A DNA stretch of 64,000 nucleotides, from positions 2,604,001 to 2,668,000 of the forward strand of contig NZ_OU963893.1 in the NCBI RefSeq assembly GCF_918797525.1, in the 5' to 3' direction. Below, piece after piece: positions 48,518 through 58,000 of the stretch (the stretch's first letter is position 1; the number at the start of each line of letters is the position of its first letter). This stretch comes from an unidentified bacterial endosymbiont (GTDB taxonomy: Bacteria; Pseudomonadota; Gammaproteobacteria; Enterobacterales; Enterobacteriaceae). A program made the translations under genes and the position numbers. The notes below the pieces were generated by a model that saw nothing but the letters and a program-made list of their open reading frames with translations, was not told the DNA's origin and ran no database searches.

Positions 48518-48582
48518 ATTTTTCACCCAATTATTTCTGCAAAAAAATCAGGTGAAGTTATCGGCCAGGCCGCTCAAGAGCA

Positions 48583-48608
48583 ATCTATAAAACGTCGGTT
48601 TAGGAGAC
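48583..48608 (+). promoter_or_regulatory. Invertase crossover site, left (gix-like)
   Basis: AAACG-TC-GGTTT (48590-48601) is a near palindrome around the central dinucleotide TC (48595-48596), matching the gix core AAACC-TC-GGTTT except one base. It is followed by AGGAG as in cix/gix sites. It opens the silent fibre cassette. Confidence 0.85.
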
Positions 48609-49433
48609 AGCGTCACAGCCAACTTCGGAAGCCTCGAAATTGGAGCGAAAAATGCCTCTTCTGCAAGCTTCGTTGATTTCCATTTTCTTGGCACTAATGA
48701 CTATGACGCGCGCATCCTGTGTGGTGGTAATTCGAATGGAGGGATGGGGAAAGGTGATTTCACTTTCTATGCTGGAAAATACACTTTTATCGGTGACAGT
48801 TTTGAGTTTCGAAATCCTATCACCTGCCAGAACAGCATAACTGCTTCAGGGAGCATTAGCGCAGGCGGCTCACTAAGAGCCGTAACGTCATCAAACGTAT
48901 GGGCCTCCAGCGATACACAGAACGCTCACGTGTGGTTTTACGGTGCGGGAGGTATTGAATCACGAGGGGTAATCTATGCGCCCAGGGAAGGTACCATCCG
49001 GCTCAGGCCTGATAATAATGATAATGGTGGAGCAAATGGCTATAGCTTCTCTTTCGGAGCTGATGGCAGGTTTACCTGTATTTCTGTGAACCAGACTTCG
49101 GATGAGCGAGTGAAGTTCGACAAAGAGCCCGTCAGTAACGCTCTGGAGAAGATTTGTTCCCTGACGGGTTATACATTCGGCATCCAACTGACTGAATCGG
49201 AATCGGTGCACAGCGCAGGCATCATAGCTCAGGATTTGGAAAAAGTGTTGCCCGTTGCTGTAAGTTCTGGCGGGACCGGCACTACACCGACCGGAGAAGA
49301 GATTAACGATCTAAAAACCGTGGACTACAGTGCGATGAGCGCCTTGTATGTTGAGGCCATGAAGGAGCTGGCCAACCGGGTAAAAAGTATAGAGAGTGAG
49401 TTTGCCGAACTCAAAGCCCGATCCGCGATATAG
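48597..49433 (+). pseudogene. Silent alternative tail-fibre 3' cassette
   Basis: An open frame of about 278 codons begins at the crossover site with GLGDSVTANFGSLEIGAK and has a stop codon (TAA) just before the site, so it has no start of its own. It ends with a peptidase-S74-like intramolecular chaperone domain (SDERVKFDKEP near 49098, coiled-coil VEAMKELANRVKSIESEF at the end). It is the alternative C-terminus for the fibre gene at 52554-53702 and becomes joined to it in frame if the segment inverts. Confidence 0.9.
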
Positions 49434-49561
49434 TGTATTAGCTCAGACTTGACCTGACAGATTTATCTGGCAGCACACTATCAAATCTGACAGTCTGTTT
49501 TGAGCGAAAAGCAGACGCCCGCATAGCTTACACAGGCGTCCGATATTTTGAAGTGGGTAGA
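49434..49561. terminator. Spacer with hairpin after the ars operon
   Basis: A short spacer between the silent cassette and arsC. GACGCC/GGCGTC (49514-49540) with TGCTTTT on the minus strand is a probable terminator of arsC. Confidence 0.5.
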
Positions 49562-49987
49562 TTAATTAACCCTCTTCCCCGTTTCGTCAATGACCTTCTC
49601 GCCATCCTCTTTGGTAAACGCTCCTTTCTGGCCTTCCGGTAGAATATTGAGCACTATTTCTGAAGGACGGCAAAGACGAGTGCCAAGCGGCGTAACTACA
49701 ATCGGCCGATTAATCAGGATCGGATGTTGAAGCATGAAATCAATCAACTGCTCATCACTAAATTTCTCTTCACCAAGACCCAGATGTTCATAAGGCTCAA
49801 CATTCTTACGCAGTAATGCACGCACCGTAATTTCCATATCTGAAATAAGTTTAATCAGCTCATCACGGGTCGGGGGAGTATCGAGATAATAAATTATTGT
49901 CGGTTCGTTGCCGCTGTTGCGGATCATCTCCAGTGTGTTGCGTGAGGTGCCACAGGCCGGGTTGTGATAGATGGTTATGTTGCTCAT
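49562..49987 (-). CDS. arsC: Arsenate reductase ArsC
   Basis: Glutaredoxin-dependent arsenate reductase, 141 residues, as in the E. coli chromosomal and R773 types. Catalytic Cys12 is in HNPACGTSRN; the arsenate-binding arginines lie in RPIVVTPLGTRLCRP. It makes arsenite for export by ArsB. It is the last gene of arsRBC and lies 12 bases after arsB. Confidence 0.97.
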   Translation of the reverse strand: MSNITIYHNPACGTSRNTLEMIRNSGNEPTIIYYLDTPPTRDELIKLISDMEITVRALLRKNVEPYEHLGLGEEKFSDEQLIDFMLQHPILINRPIVVTPLGTRLCRPSEIVLNILPEGQKGAFTKEDGEKVIDETGKRVN

Positions 49988-49999
49988 ATCAGTTTCTCA

Positions 50000-51289
50000 T
50001 TACAAAGTGACAGAGAGTCGCCACGCCAGCGCGGCTAGTGTGACAAACAGCACCGGTACAGTCATGACAACGCCGGTACGGAAGTAATATCCCCAGGTGA
50101 TAGTAATATTTTTCTGGGCAAGCACATGCAGCCACAGCAGTGTTGCCAGACTGCCAATCGGGGTGATTTTCGGGCCTAAATCGCAGCCAATCACATTGGC
50201 ATAAATCATTGCCTCTTTGACGACGCCGGTCGCCGTAGTCCCGTCAATCGACAGCGCGCCAATCAGTACCGTCGGCATATTGTTCATCACCGATGAGAGA
50301 AATGCCGTCAGGAAGCCAGTGCCGAACGTCGCTGCCCATAACCCCTTGTCTGCCAGCAGATTCAGAATGCCAGACAGGTACTCCGTGAGCCCTGCATTGC
50401 GCAGGCCATAGACCACGAGGTACATGCCCAGCGAGAAAATAACTATCTGCCATGGCGCACCGCGCAGGACTTTCCCGGTGTTGATGGAATGGCCTCTTTT
50501 CGCCACCACAAACAGCACTGCTGCGCCAGCCGCCGCTATCGCACTGACCGGGATCCCCTGCGGCTCCAGAACAAAGAAACCCACAAGCAGCAATAACAGG
50601 ACAATCCAGCCCGCCCTGAAGGTTGCCGGATCCTTGATCGCACTTACAGGCGTCTTCAGCAGCGAAACGTCATACGTTGCCGGAATATCCCTGCGGAAGA
50701 AGAGATGCAGCATGATCAGCGTGGCCGCAATCGCTGCCGCATCCACGGGGATCATAACGGAGGCGTACTGCGTAAAGCCCAGACCGAAGAAGTCCGCCGA
50801 GACGATATTAACCAGGTTAGAAACAATGAGCGGCAGGCTGGCCGTATCTGCAATAAACCCTGCAGCCATGACAAAGGCCAGTGTCGTGCCCTGGCTGAAC
50901 CCCAGTGCGAGCAGCATCGCAATCACAATCGGCGTCAGGATCAGCGCGGCACCGTCATTGGCAAACAACGCAGCAACAGCGGCACCGAGCAAGACTATCC
51001 AGGTGAAAAGCAGGCGGCCACGTCCGTTACCCCAGCGGGAGACGTGCAGTGCGGCCCATTCAAAGAAGCCGGACTCATCGAGCAGCAGGCTGATGATGAT
51101 GACCGCAATAAATGCCGCTGTCGCGTTCCAGACGATATTCCAGACAACGGGAATATCAGCGATATGGATGACACCGGTTCCAAGCGCCAGCACTGCCCCG
51201 ATACTCGCGCTCCAGCCAATACTCAGGCCTCTGGGTTGCCAGATCACCAGTACCAGCGTCAGTAAAAATATACTCCCTGCCAAAAGCAT
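50000..51289 (-). CDS. arsB: Arsenite/antimonite efflux protein ArsB
   Basis: Inner-membrane arsenite-proton antiporter, 429 residues, about twelve helices. The start at 51289 gives [22 protein letters not shown], the standard N-terminus; four extra codons to 51301 are possible. The motif [18 protein letters not shown] and the final [17 protein letters not shown] are conserved. It expels arsenite formed by ArsC. Confidence 0.97.
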   Translation of the reverse strand: MLLAGSIFLLTLVLVIWQPRGLSIGWSASIGAVLALGTGVIHIADIPVVWNIVWNATAAFIAVIIISLLLDESGFFEWAALHVSRWGNGRGRLLFTWIVLLGAAVAALFANDGAALILTPIVIAMLLALGFSQGTTLAFVMAAGFIADTASLPLIVSNLVNIVSADFFGLGFTQYASVMIPVDAAAIAATLIMLHLFFRRDIPATYDVSLLKTPVSAIKDPATFRAGWIVLLLLLVGFFVLEPQGIPVSAIAAAGAAVLFVVAKRGHSINTGKVLRGAPWQIVIFSLGMYLVVYGLRNAGLTEYLSGILNLLADKGLWAATFGTGFLTAFLSSVMNNMPTVLIGALSIDGTTATGVVKEAMIYANVIGCDLGPKITPIGSLATLLWLHVLAQKNITITWGYYFRTGVVMTVPVLFVTLAALAWRLSVTL

Positions 51290-51331
51290 CTCAGACCCCA
51301 TATATATGATTATGTAAATATGTTTACTGTC

Positions 51332-51652
51332 TCAGCAGGAGGTACAGGCTGATTTGTTCAGCCATTCACGTACATCCTCGCGCAGACACTGCCAGGTCGT
51401 CGTGATTGTCTCTGCTGCCCACGCCGGTATATGGGGTGACAGACGATAGTGGATCCATTTGCCTTCCCGACGGTCAAGAACCAGTTCAGCCTCGCGAAGG
51501 ATAGCCATATGTCGCGAAATTTTGGGCTGTGATTGGGAGGTGGTCGCGCAGATATCGCAGACGCATAGTTCACCGGATTCCCGGAGAAGCATGACGATGG
51601 CGAGCCGTGTTTCATCCGACAGGATTTTGAAAAGCTGAACAGGTTGTAGCAT
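51332..51652 (-). CDS. arsR: Arsenite-responsive repressor ArsR
   Basis: SmtB/ArsR winged-helix repressor, 106 residues. The arsenite-binding cysteines are ELCVCDIC (Cys30, 32 and 35), just before the recognition helix SQSQPKISRHMAIL. It leaves the operator when it binds As(III). It heads arsRBC and faces arsH across an 85-base divergent promoter with a palindrome. Confidence 0.97.
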   Translation of the reverse strand: MLQPVQLFKILSDETRLAIVMLLRESGELCVCDICATTSQSQPKISRHMAILREAELVLDRREGKWIHYRLSPHIPAWAAETITTTWQCLREDVREWLNKSACTSC

Positions 51653-51676
51653 TTATCACTCCATTCCCTTTAGAAT

Positions 51677-51700
51677 ATACATATGGTAAACCATATGTAT
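51677..51700. promoter_or_regulatory. Palindromic ars operator
   Basis: Ten-base perfect arms, ATACATATGG and CCATATGTAT, flank a four-base spacer. The site lies in the divergent arsR/arsH promoter and is the likely ArsR-binding site controlling both directions. Confidence 0.8.
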
Positions 51701-51737
51701 TGACTTTGAAATCATCTGTTCTCTCTGGAGGAGAAAA

Positions 51738-52436
51738 ATGGAACAATTTCCTGCCCTGAACACCGAATGCTTTGATCTACACATCGCTGAACGCCTGCAC
51801 CTGCAGGAGCCGCCACGGATTCTAATCCTGTATGGCTCAGTAAGAGAGCGTTCGTACAGCCGCTTTGCCGCGGAAGAAGCTGGTCGCCTGCTGACGGCGA
51901 TGGGCGCGGAGGTAAAACTCTTTAACCCCTCCGGTTTACCCCTGCCGGATGATGCTCCGGACACGCATCCTAAAGTCACCGAGCTACGCGGTCTGGTCAG
52001 ATGGTGTGACGGGATGGTGTGGAGTTCTCCGGAACGGCACGGGGCTATGAGCGCAGTTATGAAGGCACAGATCGACTGGATACCCTTAAGTGAAGGTGCG
52101 GTTCGCCCTTCGCAGGGCAAAACTCTTGCGGTAATGCAGGTATGTGGCGGCTCGCAGTCTTTTAATGCCGTGAACCAGATGCGTATTCTTGGACGCTGGA
52201 TGAGGATGTTCACTATCCCTAATCAGTCATCAGTAGCCAAAGCCTGGCAGGAATTCGATGAGAACGGGCGAATGAAACCTTCGTCCTGGTATGACCGTAT
52301 CGTCGATGTCGCTGAGGAACTGTTTAAAATTACGCTGTTGCTCAAGGGGCAAGCCGGTTACCTTGCCGATCGCTACAGTGAACGAAAAGAGAGCCATCAA
52401 GAGCTTTCATCCCGCGTCAATCAGGACAAAATTTAA
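51738..52436 (+). CDS. arsH: Organoarsenical oxidase ArsH
   Basis: NADPH-dependent FMN flavoprotein, flavodoxin-like, 232 residues. ArsH oxidises trivalent methyl- and aryl-arsenicals to less toxic pentavalent forms. The flavin-binding [20 protein letters not shown] and [18 protein letters not shown] motifs are present. GGAGG precedes the ATG. It is divergent from arsRBC. A hairpin (GTCCGCT/AGCGGAC, 52463-52486) lies after its stop. Confidence 0.95.
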   Translation: MEQFPALNTECFDLHIAERLHLQEPPRILILYGSVRERSYSRFAAEEAGRLLTAMGAEVKLFNPSGLPLPDDAPDTHPKVTELRGLVRWCDGMVWSSPERHGAMSAVMKAQIDWIPLSEGAVRPSQGKTLAVMQVCGGSQSFNAVNQMRILGRWMRMFTIPNQSSVAKAWQEFDENGRMKPSSWYDRIVDVAEELFKITLLLKGQAGYLADRYSERKESHQELSSRVNQDKI

Positions 52437-52553
52437 CGTCCTTTCTTATTGAGCACAAAAACGTCCGCTTTTGGCACAGAGCGGACTGTCAGCTTAGGTT
52501 AAGCCCTGTGCAGCAACAGTACCAGATCAAGTTCGTACTAATACAGATACAGC

Positions 52554-53702
52554 TTACTGAACTGAAACCTTAGTGGCGCCCTGTTCTTCCAATACCCTGA
52601 CACGGATTGTCAGGGCCTTGATTGCAGCCAGCGCATCGAGCAACATTGGCGTCTGATCAAGATGCAGTATGCCGCCTATTTCTTTAACGTATTCGGGATC
52701 AATCGTTTCAATCTGCTGGGATATCACCCCGCGTCGTGGGGTCTGCGTTTCATCATCCTTAAAAGTGAAGTGCTTGAACTCCATCCGGCAGATGTTCAGC
52801 AGCGCCTCTTCCAGATCGAGGTCATCGCCGATGTTTTTCATAGCTCTGTCAGATATCGCTGAAGTCGTGATCTCCTTCCAGGGACTCCATACATCGGTGT
52901 TATACCCCCTGAAAAAAAATCTACCCGCATCGGTTTTGCTGGCGTATGGCAAGCAAAATTGTGTCATGGCAACACCAGCAATACGGACGTAATTTTGGAC
53001 ATAACCATACCAACTTGATATCGGCCCAGAGGTAGATTTAGCCATGTCTATGAGCAAACGAAAGGTTCCTGGCTCTGTCAGACTGTCGAAGTTTGTTCCA
53101 TCAGGGGCAACAGCCGTGTCTGTTTTAAAGGCTCTGGCATCACCAGTTGGCAATCCAAAAGCCCCTACCTGTAAGACGTTCCCTGAGCTCATTCCGACGT
53201 CCTTTGTTGCTGATGTTCCTAAACCGAGGTTTGTGCGAACATCTGCAGCGTTCGTTGCACCAGTCCCGCCCTGGTCAATCGGGAGAGCACCGTTGGTCCC
53301 TTTCTGTGCCAGCTTACCGATGCCGGGGATAGTCACGGGGGTGCCATTGATGGTAACTGTGATGCTCTGGTTTGCTGAGGTGGTGGCGAACGTCTCCCAC
53401 GCGCCAATGTTCTCGTCGTACTCTTTGATGAGCTGCGACATGGCCTGTGCCAGGCCGTCGACTGAGATAATGTCCGACACAAGAATTCCATACTTCTGAC
53501 CGCTCAGCGCCGGGGAAGCAGCTGGCGTAACTGTCATTGACGTGGCGCTGTTAACGGATGAAATCTGGAACAGCTGCACCGGGTTAGACATCACGATAAT
53601 CGTCTGGCCAGCGCGAACCTGGCTGGCGGGTGCAGTCCAGTTTGTGCCGGTGCCGGTTGCGGTATTTCCGTTAATGGCGATGGTGCCGGTGTTATAAAGC
53701 AT
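52554..53702 (-). CDS. Phase-variable tail fibre protein (expressed orientation)
   Basis: A 382-residue side tail fibre. Residues 1-158 form the constant part: a beta-rich head (MLYNTGTIAINGNTATGTG) and the linker GTNGALPIDQGGTGATNAADVRTN, typical of Mu- and lambda-type fibres. The crossover site follows at residues 158-161. The variable part ends in an S74-like chaperone (SDRAMKNIGDDLDLEEALLNI, then a coiled coil). A GAGG ribosome site precedes ATG. It is expected to determine the host receptor. No tail-fibre assembly chaperone gene (tfa) is downstream; the ars cluster is there instead. Confidence 0.92.
   Translation of the reverse strand: MLYNTGTIAINGNTATGTGTNWTAPASQVRAGQTIIVMSNPVQLFQISSVNSATSMTVTPAASPALSGQKYGILVSDIISVDGLAQAMSQLIKEYDENIGAWETFATTSANQSITVTINGTPVTIPGIGKLAQKGTNGALPIDQGGTGATNAADVRTNLGLGTSATKDVGMSSGNVLQVGAFGLPTGDARAFKTDTAVAPDGTNFDSLTEPGTFRLLIDMAKSTSGPISSWYGYVQNYVRIAGVAMTQFCLPYASKTDAGRFFFRGYNTDVWSPWKEITTSAISDRAMKNIGDDLDLEEALLNICRMEFKHFTFKDDETQTPRRGVISQQIETIDPEYVKEIGGILHLDQTPMLLDALAAIKALTIRVRVLEEQGATKVSVQ
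53214..53239 (-). promoter_or_regulatory. Invertase crossover site, right, inside the fibre gene
   Basis: The minus strand reads AAACCTCGGTTTAGGAA, the canonical gix core AAACC-TC-GGTTT, with centre at 53226-53227. It is inverted relative to the left site, as required for inversion. Both sites have TC as codon positions 2-3, so the fusion stays in frame. Confidence 0.92.
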
Positions 53703-53720
53703 GAACTACCTCACGATAAT

Positions 53721-53762
53721 AACGATCGTTTGAAACGATCAATAATGTAAAATTGATCGTTT
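53721..53762. promoter_or_regulatory. Operator-like array of GATCGTTT repeats
   Basis: A self-palindrome AACGATCGTT (53721-53730) is followed by perfect 11-base inverted arms AAACGATCAAT (53733-53743) and ATTGATCGTTT (53752-53762). The array overlaps the probable promoter of the lipoprotein gene on the plus strand. It looks like a tandem repressor operator; the protein is unknown. Confidence 0.6.
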
Positions 53763-53828
53763 ATAGCAATCTGACTATTTTTTTAACTTAAATAAAATGG
53801 ATATTCCCGCTCTTACAGGAATGTAGAA

Positions 53829-54191
53829 ATGAAACGATTATTTGCTGCAGCTCTTTTGCTGCTGGCTGGCTGTGCCGATAAACACACAGATTATACATTT
53901 AAAATGGATTATCCTGTGGAGGCTGCGCGTCTTTCTCTCGGTGGCGATATTCATGTAAGTATCGACTGTGCCACGAGGGAAATGAAGGTTATTTCAGACA
54001 GCAGCAATGGAATATTCAGCCGCCATGTTAATAAACGTCTGAGTAATATTTGCTATAAAAAAACCGATAAACTCGATGTCATTTATCGCTTCAATGCTGC
54101 GAAGGGAGTCAGGCAAGATATGATTGCCACGCAATATCCACGTGTCCCGCCTGTTTCAAATACCGACAAACTGAGCGACAGGGATTCTTAA
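53829..54191 (+). CDS. Phage-borne lipoprotein
   Basis: A 120-residue lipoprotein with signal LFAAALLLLAGC; the lipobox cysteine is residue 15. The next residue is Ala, which does not by itself hold it in the inner membrane, so outer-membrane location is likely. The rest is unrecognised (LSLGGDIHVSIDCATREMKV). It is expressed on the opposite strand to the tail operon, overlaps the neighbouring tail gene by 36 bases tail to tail, and follows an operator array. A superinfection-exclusion role like phage Cor or Lom-type conversion genes is an inference from position only. Confidence 0.75.
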   Translation: MKRLFAAALLLLAGCADKHTDYTFKMDYPVEAARLSLGGDIHVSIDCATREMKVISDSSNGIFSRHVNKRLSNICYKKTDKLDVIYRFNAAKGVRQDMIATQYPRVPPVSNTDKLSDRDS

Positions 54192-54797
54192 TCCTCGCCC
54201 CTGCATCGTCTGGCTCCAGCTGCGCTGATTTTTAGAAATATACCTCCCCTGCAGCTGTGAGCCCGTCCACTTCAGCACTATCCCTGAATAACCGACCACC
54301 TCCCCGTCATCGCTGAGATTTCCAGGGCAGTTGTTTACCAGAATCCACGGGTTAAAACTGAGGCTCACCGATAGTGTGTTGTTCTGCAGGTCATAGTTCG
54401 TCGGCACATCAAAGAACCCGACAACGCGGGGCATTTTTGAGGCTGAAGCCGCGCTCCAGATGAGATATCCGGCACTGTCGAAGACATCCAGATACCCGCT
54501 TTGTATTCCAATGTTACGCGCAGTGCGGATCATGCTCCCCGCATTATCTTCAAGCAGGTCTGCACCAGGCATCCCGTATCTGTTTGCGCCAAGCTGCAGC
54601 CACCTTAATCTCCCGTCATTCCAGAATGACTGCGGAGTGAATCCCAGGGTACTGCCATTCCCAAATGGGCTGTCTATCTGGTAAAAACCTTTGTTGTTCA
54701 CTGCGCCGAGCATACGCTGATCATAAAAAAGGGTGGACCTGTTTTGCGAGTCCACCAGTAATTTTCCATCGCTGTTGTAAACTTCGAATCCGCTCAT
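54156..54797 (-). CDS. Distal tail protein (DUF6453-like)
   Basis: A 213-residue phage protein between J and the fibre. The N-terminus GFEVYNSDGKLLVDSQNRSTLFYDQ resembles the family of J-associated tail proteins annotated DUF6453; its function is unknown. The start overlaps the stop of the upstream frameshifted gene as ATGA, showing translational coupling. Confidence 0.75.
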   Translation of the reverse strand: MSGFEVYNSDGKLLVDSQNRSTLFYDQRMLGAVNNKGFYQIDSPFGNGSTLGFTPQSFWNDGRLRWLQLGANRYGMPGADLLEDNAGSMIRTARNIGIQSGYLDVFDSAGYLIWSAASASKMPRVVGFFDVPTNYDLQNNTLSVSLSFNPWILVNNCPGNLSDDGEVVGYSGIVLKWTGSQLQGRYISKNQRSWSQTMQGRGLRIPVAQFVGI

Positions 54798-55097
54798 TGA
54801 AAGTTATACACCTCCACATTGAGAGTGATCGCAGGACTACCGGTAGACGGCAAATAGTAAGCAGTAAAGCCGCCATTATATGCGCGGCAGTGATATTCAT
54901 TGACCGTGACACCAGTCGATACAATTGAAATAAATGAACCATCCTGGGTTATCCCGGCGAAGGAAACATTTTTCGACGTTTCCCCCCGCAGCGAATGTTA
55001 CCGAGGTGCTTCCGATATATCGGATGGCATAATCACTTAAATCAACCGCTATCCGCCCTGCACTGTCCCAGCATTGCAACCCCTGTGGCATTACCAT
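54794..55097 (-). pseudogene. Small distal tail gene, one-base frameshift
   Basis: A protein of about 100 residues (MVMPQGLQCWDSAGRIAVDLSDY) that follows gene J. At a run of six G (54982-54987, C on plus) the frame is lost. With five G it reads AAGETSKNVSFAGITQDGSF and runs to VEVYNFQ, whose stop overlaps the next ATG as ATGA. The preserved overlap shows the frame was recently intact. Sequencing error or a slippery site are alternatives. Confidence 0.8.
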
Positions 55098-58000
55098 AAC
55101 CCCATTCTGACACGCAGCACATTATTGCTGTCATAGATACGAATGAGAGTGCTGGTTATCAGCATCCTCCCGCCCCCGGCCACGCCGTTAATTTCGAACG
55201 TCCCTCCCTTATCAAGCTTCCAGCCTGCAGAACCAGCCACATAGTTATTCGACTGGATATAGTTGCCGATTTTGGCGTTCTCAATGGTGCCGTCCTGGAT
55301 GAAGCTGGCCCGGATGAATGTCTGCCCGTTCTGGATCACGAACGGCAAAGCCACGCTATTTCCGGCTGCCGTGGTGACGGCGAAGCGGTCAGCCAGGAAG
55401 ATAACCTGCGACTGCATGCCGGATGGCGTATTCTCCACGCCGATACCCATCCCCGCGGCGTAATACTGCCCGTTGCTGGAGACACCAACCTTGATGTTGT
55501 ACATCGCGCTGAGGTCGCCATTAACGTTGGCTATCGCCTGAGCGTTAGTGGTGATGGCGGAGGTATGCCCGTTCACGGTCGCCGTAATGCCGTTTATCTG
55601 CGTGGCCGTAGCCTGCTGATAGTCGGAGAACGTCTGATTCAGGCTGTTGATGGATGCCTTGTTGCCGTTAACGTCCGTCTGCAGGCTCAGCAGCGAGCGC
55701 GCCGTTGCCTCCCTGTCGTTGACAATCACTTCATCAATGCGGTCCAGATTCGCGCTGTTGCCGGCGACCGATGCAGAAAGGGTTTTACGCGTGGCCACCC
55801 GAGCGAGGTTGGCCTGGATTATCGCAATTGCAGAGTTCTTCACCCCGCCCGTCATGCCGTCCATAGACACGCTGATGCTGTCGATTCGCTGGCCCAGCGC
55901 GGTATCAGCCGTCGCCACGGTCTGCTCAAGCTCTAAAAGAGAGGACGACACATCACCGACTGTGCTCGAAAGCTCATTAACGCTGGTCTGAACCTGCCCG
56001 ATTTCCTGCGCGTTTTTGGCGATTTCCTGCGCCTGCAGCTCAAGTTCATCGTTGGCCTGTTTGATGTCGTCAGCCATACCAGCAATTTTTTCGTTGGTAT
56101 CAACGGCATTCTCGATCAGGTCCTTGAAGGTATCCGAGTCTTTAATTTCCTCCAGGATCACATCGGTGATGTCGGACACGTCGATGCTGGCCTGACCGCG
56201 CACCCATTCTGTGTAACCTGATTCGTTGCCGCTGCGGTCCACCAGTTGCGCCCGATACCAGAAAATCTGCCCAGCCTTAAGGCCCATCTGCTGATATTTG
56301 CGCTGTGGGTAAGGTACATCGGCCAGCAGCATCGCATCGTCTTCGGTACCGGTCAGGCTGTAATGAATTTCCGTCTTCAGCGTGTCGTCGGTATTCGCCG
56401 GGAATCCCCAGTTCAGCTCGATACCGAACACCACATTTTCAGAAGCGATGAAGCCAACCGGCTTCGGTGGATTGCCCACTTTACCGGTCAGCGTTTTCTC
56501 TTCTGAATAGCCCCATCCGGACGAGATTTCTGCGGCATTGATTGCGCGTACGCGCACCAGGTAGCGCCCGGCATAAATCCCGGGGACGTCGAATGACGTG
56601 GTGGAGCTGCGCGGCACGTTAACCCAGTTCCCGTCGTTTCGGCGCCATTGCGCTTCATAGGCGATAGCGTTCAGCGCCTGGTCCCAGCTCACGCGCATCG
56701 TTTCGACGCTGATATTTTGCTGCACCACAGAAAACGAGCTGATCAAGATGTTCGCAGGCGGCGACTGGTTGCCCGGCGGGATCACGCTCACCGGCCGCTG
56801 GTCAATGATTGCTCCGGTATCAATGCGATCGAATTTATCCGGATCGTGATTTGCACCGACGATTCTGAACGTGCCGTCGTTATTATCAGTTACCGTAATA
56901 ACGCGATACTGCTGTGCGTAGAGCTCATCAGACTCAATGACCCATACGGCCTCAGCCACAGGCGTTTCACTGTAAGCGGTCGTAACGGTCACTTTATTGC
57001 CCGTTATCGACTGAATGGTGCGTGACTGTGAAACACCCGATGGAAGATTGACAATCATCCTGTCGGCTGCCGAAGCATCCGGCGCCCTGTCCAGCGTCAG
57101 CACGCGACCATTCACCGCAGAGATACGGCCGCCCAGGTCGCGCCCGGAGAGATTTCTGTCCGCTACAGCGATTACATAACCAGGCTGCGGAATGTTGCCA
57201 TCTTCCCCTACATTGAAAGTAACAACGCGATCTTTGTTGTTGGTGAGGATCCCCCATCGCCCTTTGCGATTCGCTTCTGACTGACGGGTACAGCCGATCG
57301 CAGTTATCTCAAGTTGATTAAACCCATAACGCGCAACCAGCGCCTGCTCAAAAACAGGCTCCATCGCATCAGAATAAGCGTTATCAGGATCAGACCAGGA
57401 CACCAGCGCATTGGTGTAACGGTTCTTTGTGGTGCTGCTGGAATAGGTAAAGCGCCCATCAATAACGTTCGCATGCGTGTATGTAAAATCTACATCTCTC
57501 GGCATGTCCGCCAGCGCCACAATCTGGTCGTCGCCCCAGTAGGTCATCCCACGGAATATGGCAGCAAAATCACGCAGGACCGTATAAGCGTCGTTGCGTT
57601 CCTGAATGTAGACGTTGCAGGTATAACGTGGTTCGGTACCACTTCCGCCTTTGCCATCCGGTACCATTTGATCGCAATACTGCGCAACCTGGTAGAGCGT
57701 CCATTTATCTATGTTGGCCGTTGTAAGACGATCCCCAAGTCCGAAACGGTCGCTAACCACCAGGTCGTAGAAAATCCATGCAGGGTTATCGGTCCAGGCC
57801 CATTTAAATGTCCCAGCCCACGTACCGCTATAAGTGCGGGTTTCGGGGTCGTAAGTATCCGGTACGCGGATAACGCGGCCGCGGGGCTCGCAGGCGATCT
57901 GCGGGATAGAGCCGTTAAACTGGCTGGAATCGAATTCGATATAAAGCAGCGCTGTGTTTGGATAGCGTAATTTGGCGTCAATTACCTCGGTGAAGCTCTG

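Noticed and set aside
50424..51317. Long plus-strand open frame of 297 codons
   Set aside because: It is the exact antisense of arsB, has a repetitive Ala/Ser/Ile composition typical of shadow frames, and no ribosome site.
51656..52213. Minus-strand open frame of 185 codons
   Set aside because: Antisense to arsH and runs into the ars operator.
57314..57970. Plus-strand open frame of 218 codons
   Set aside because: Antisense to gene J, with no start signal or family resemblance.
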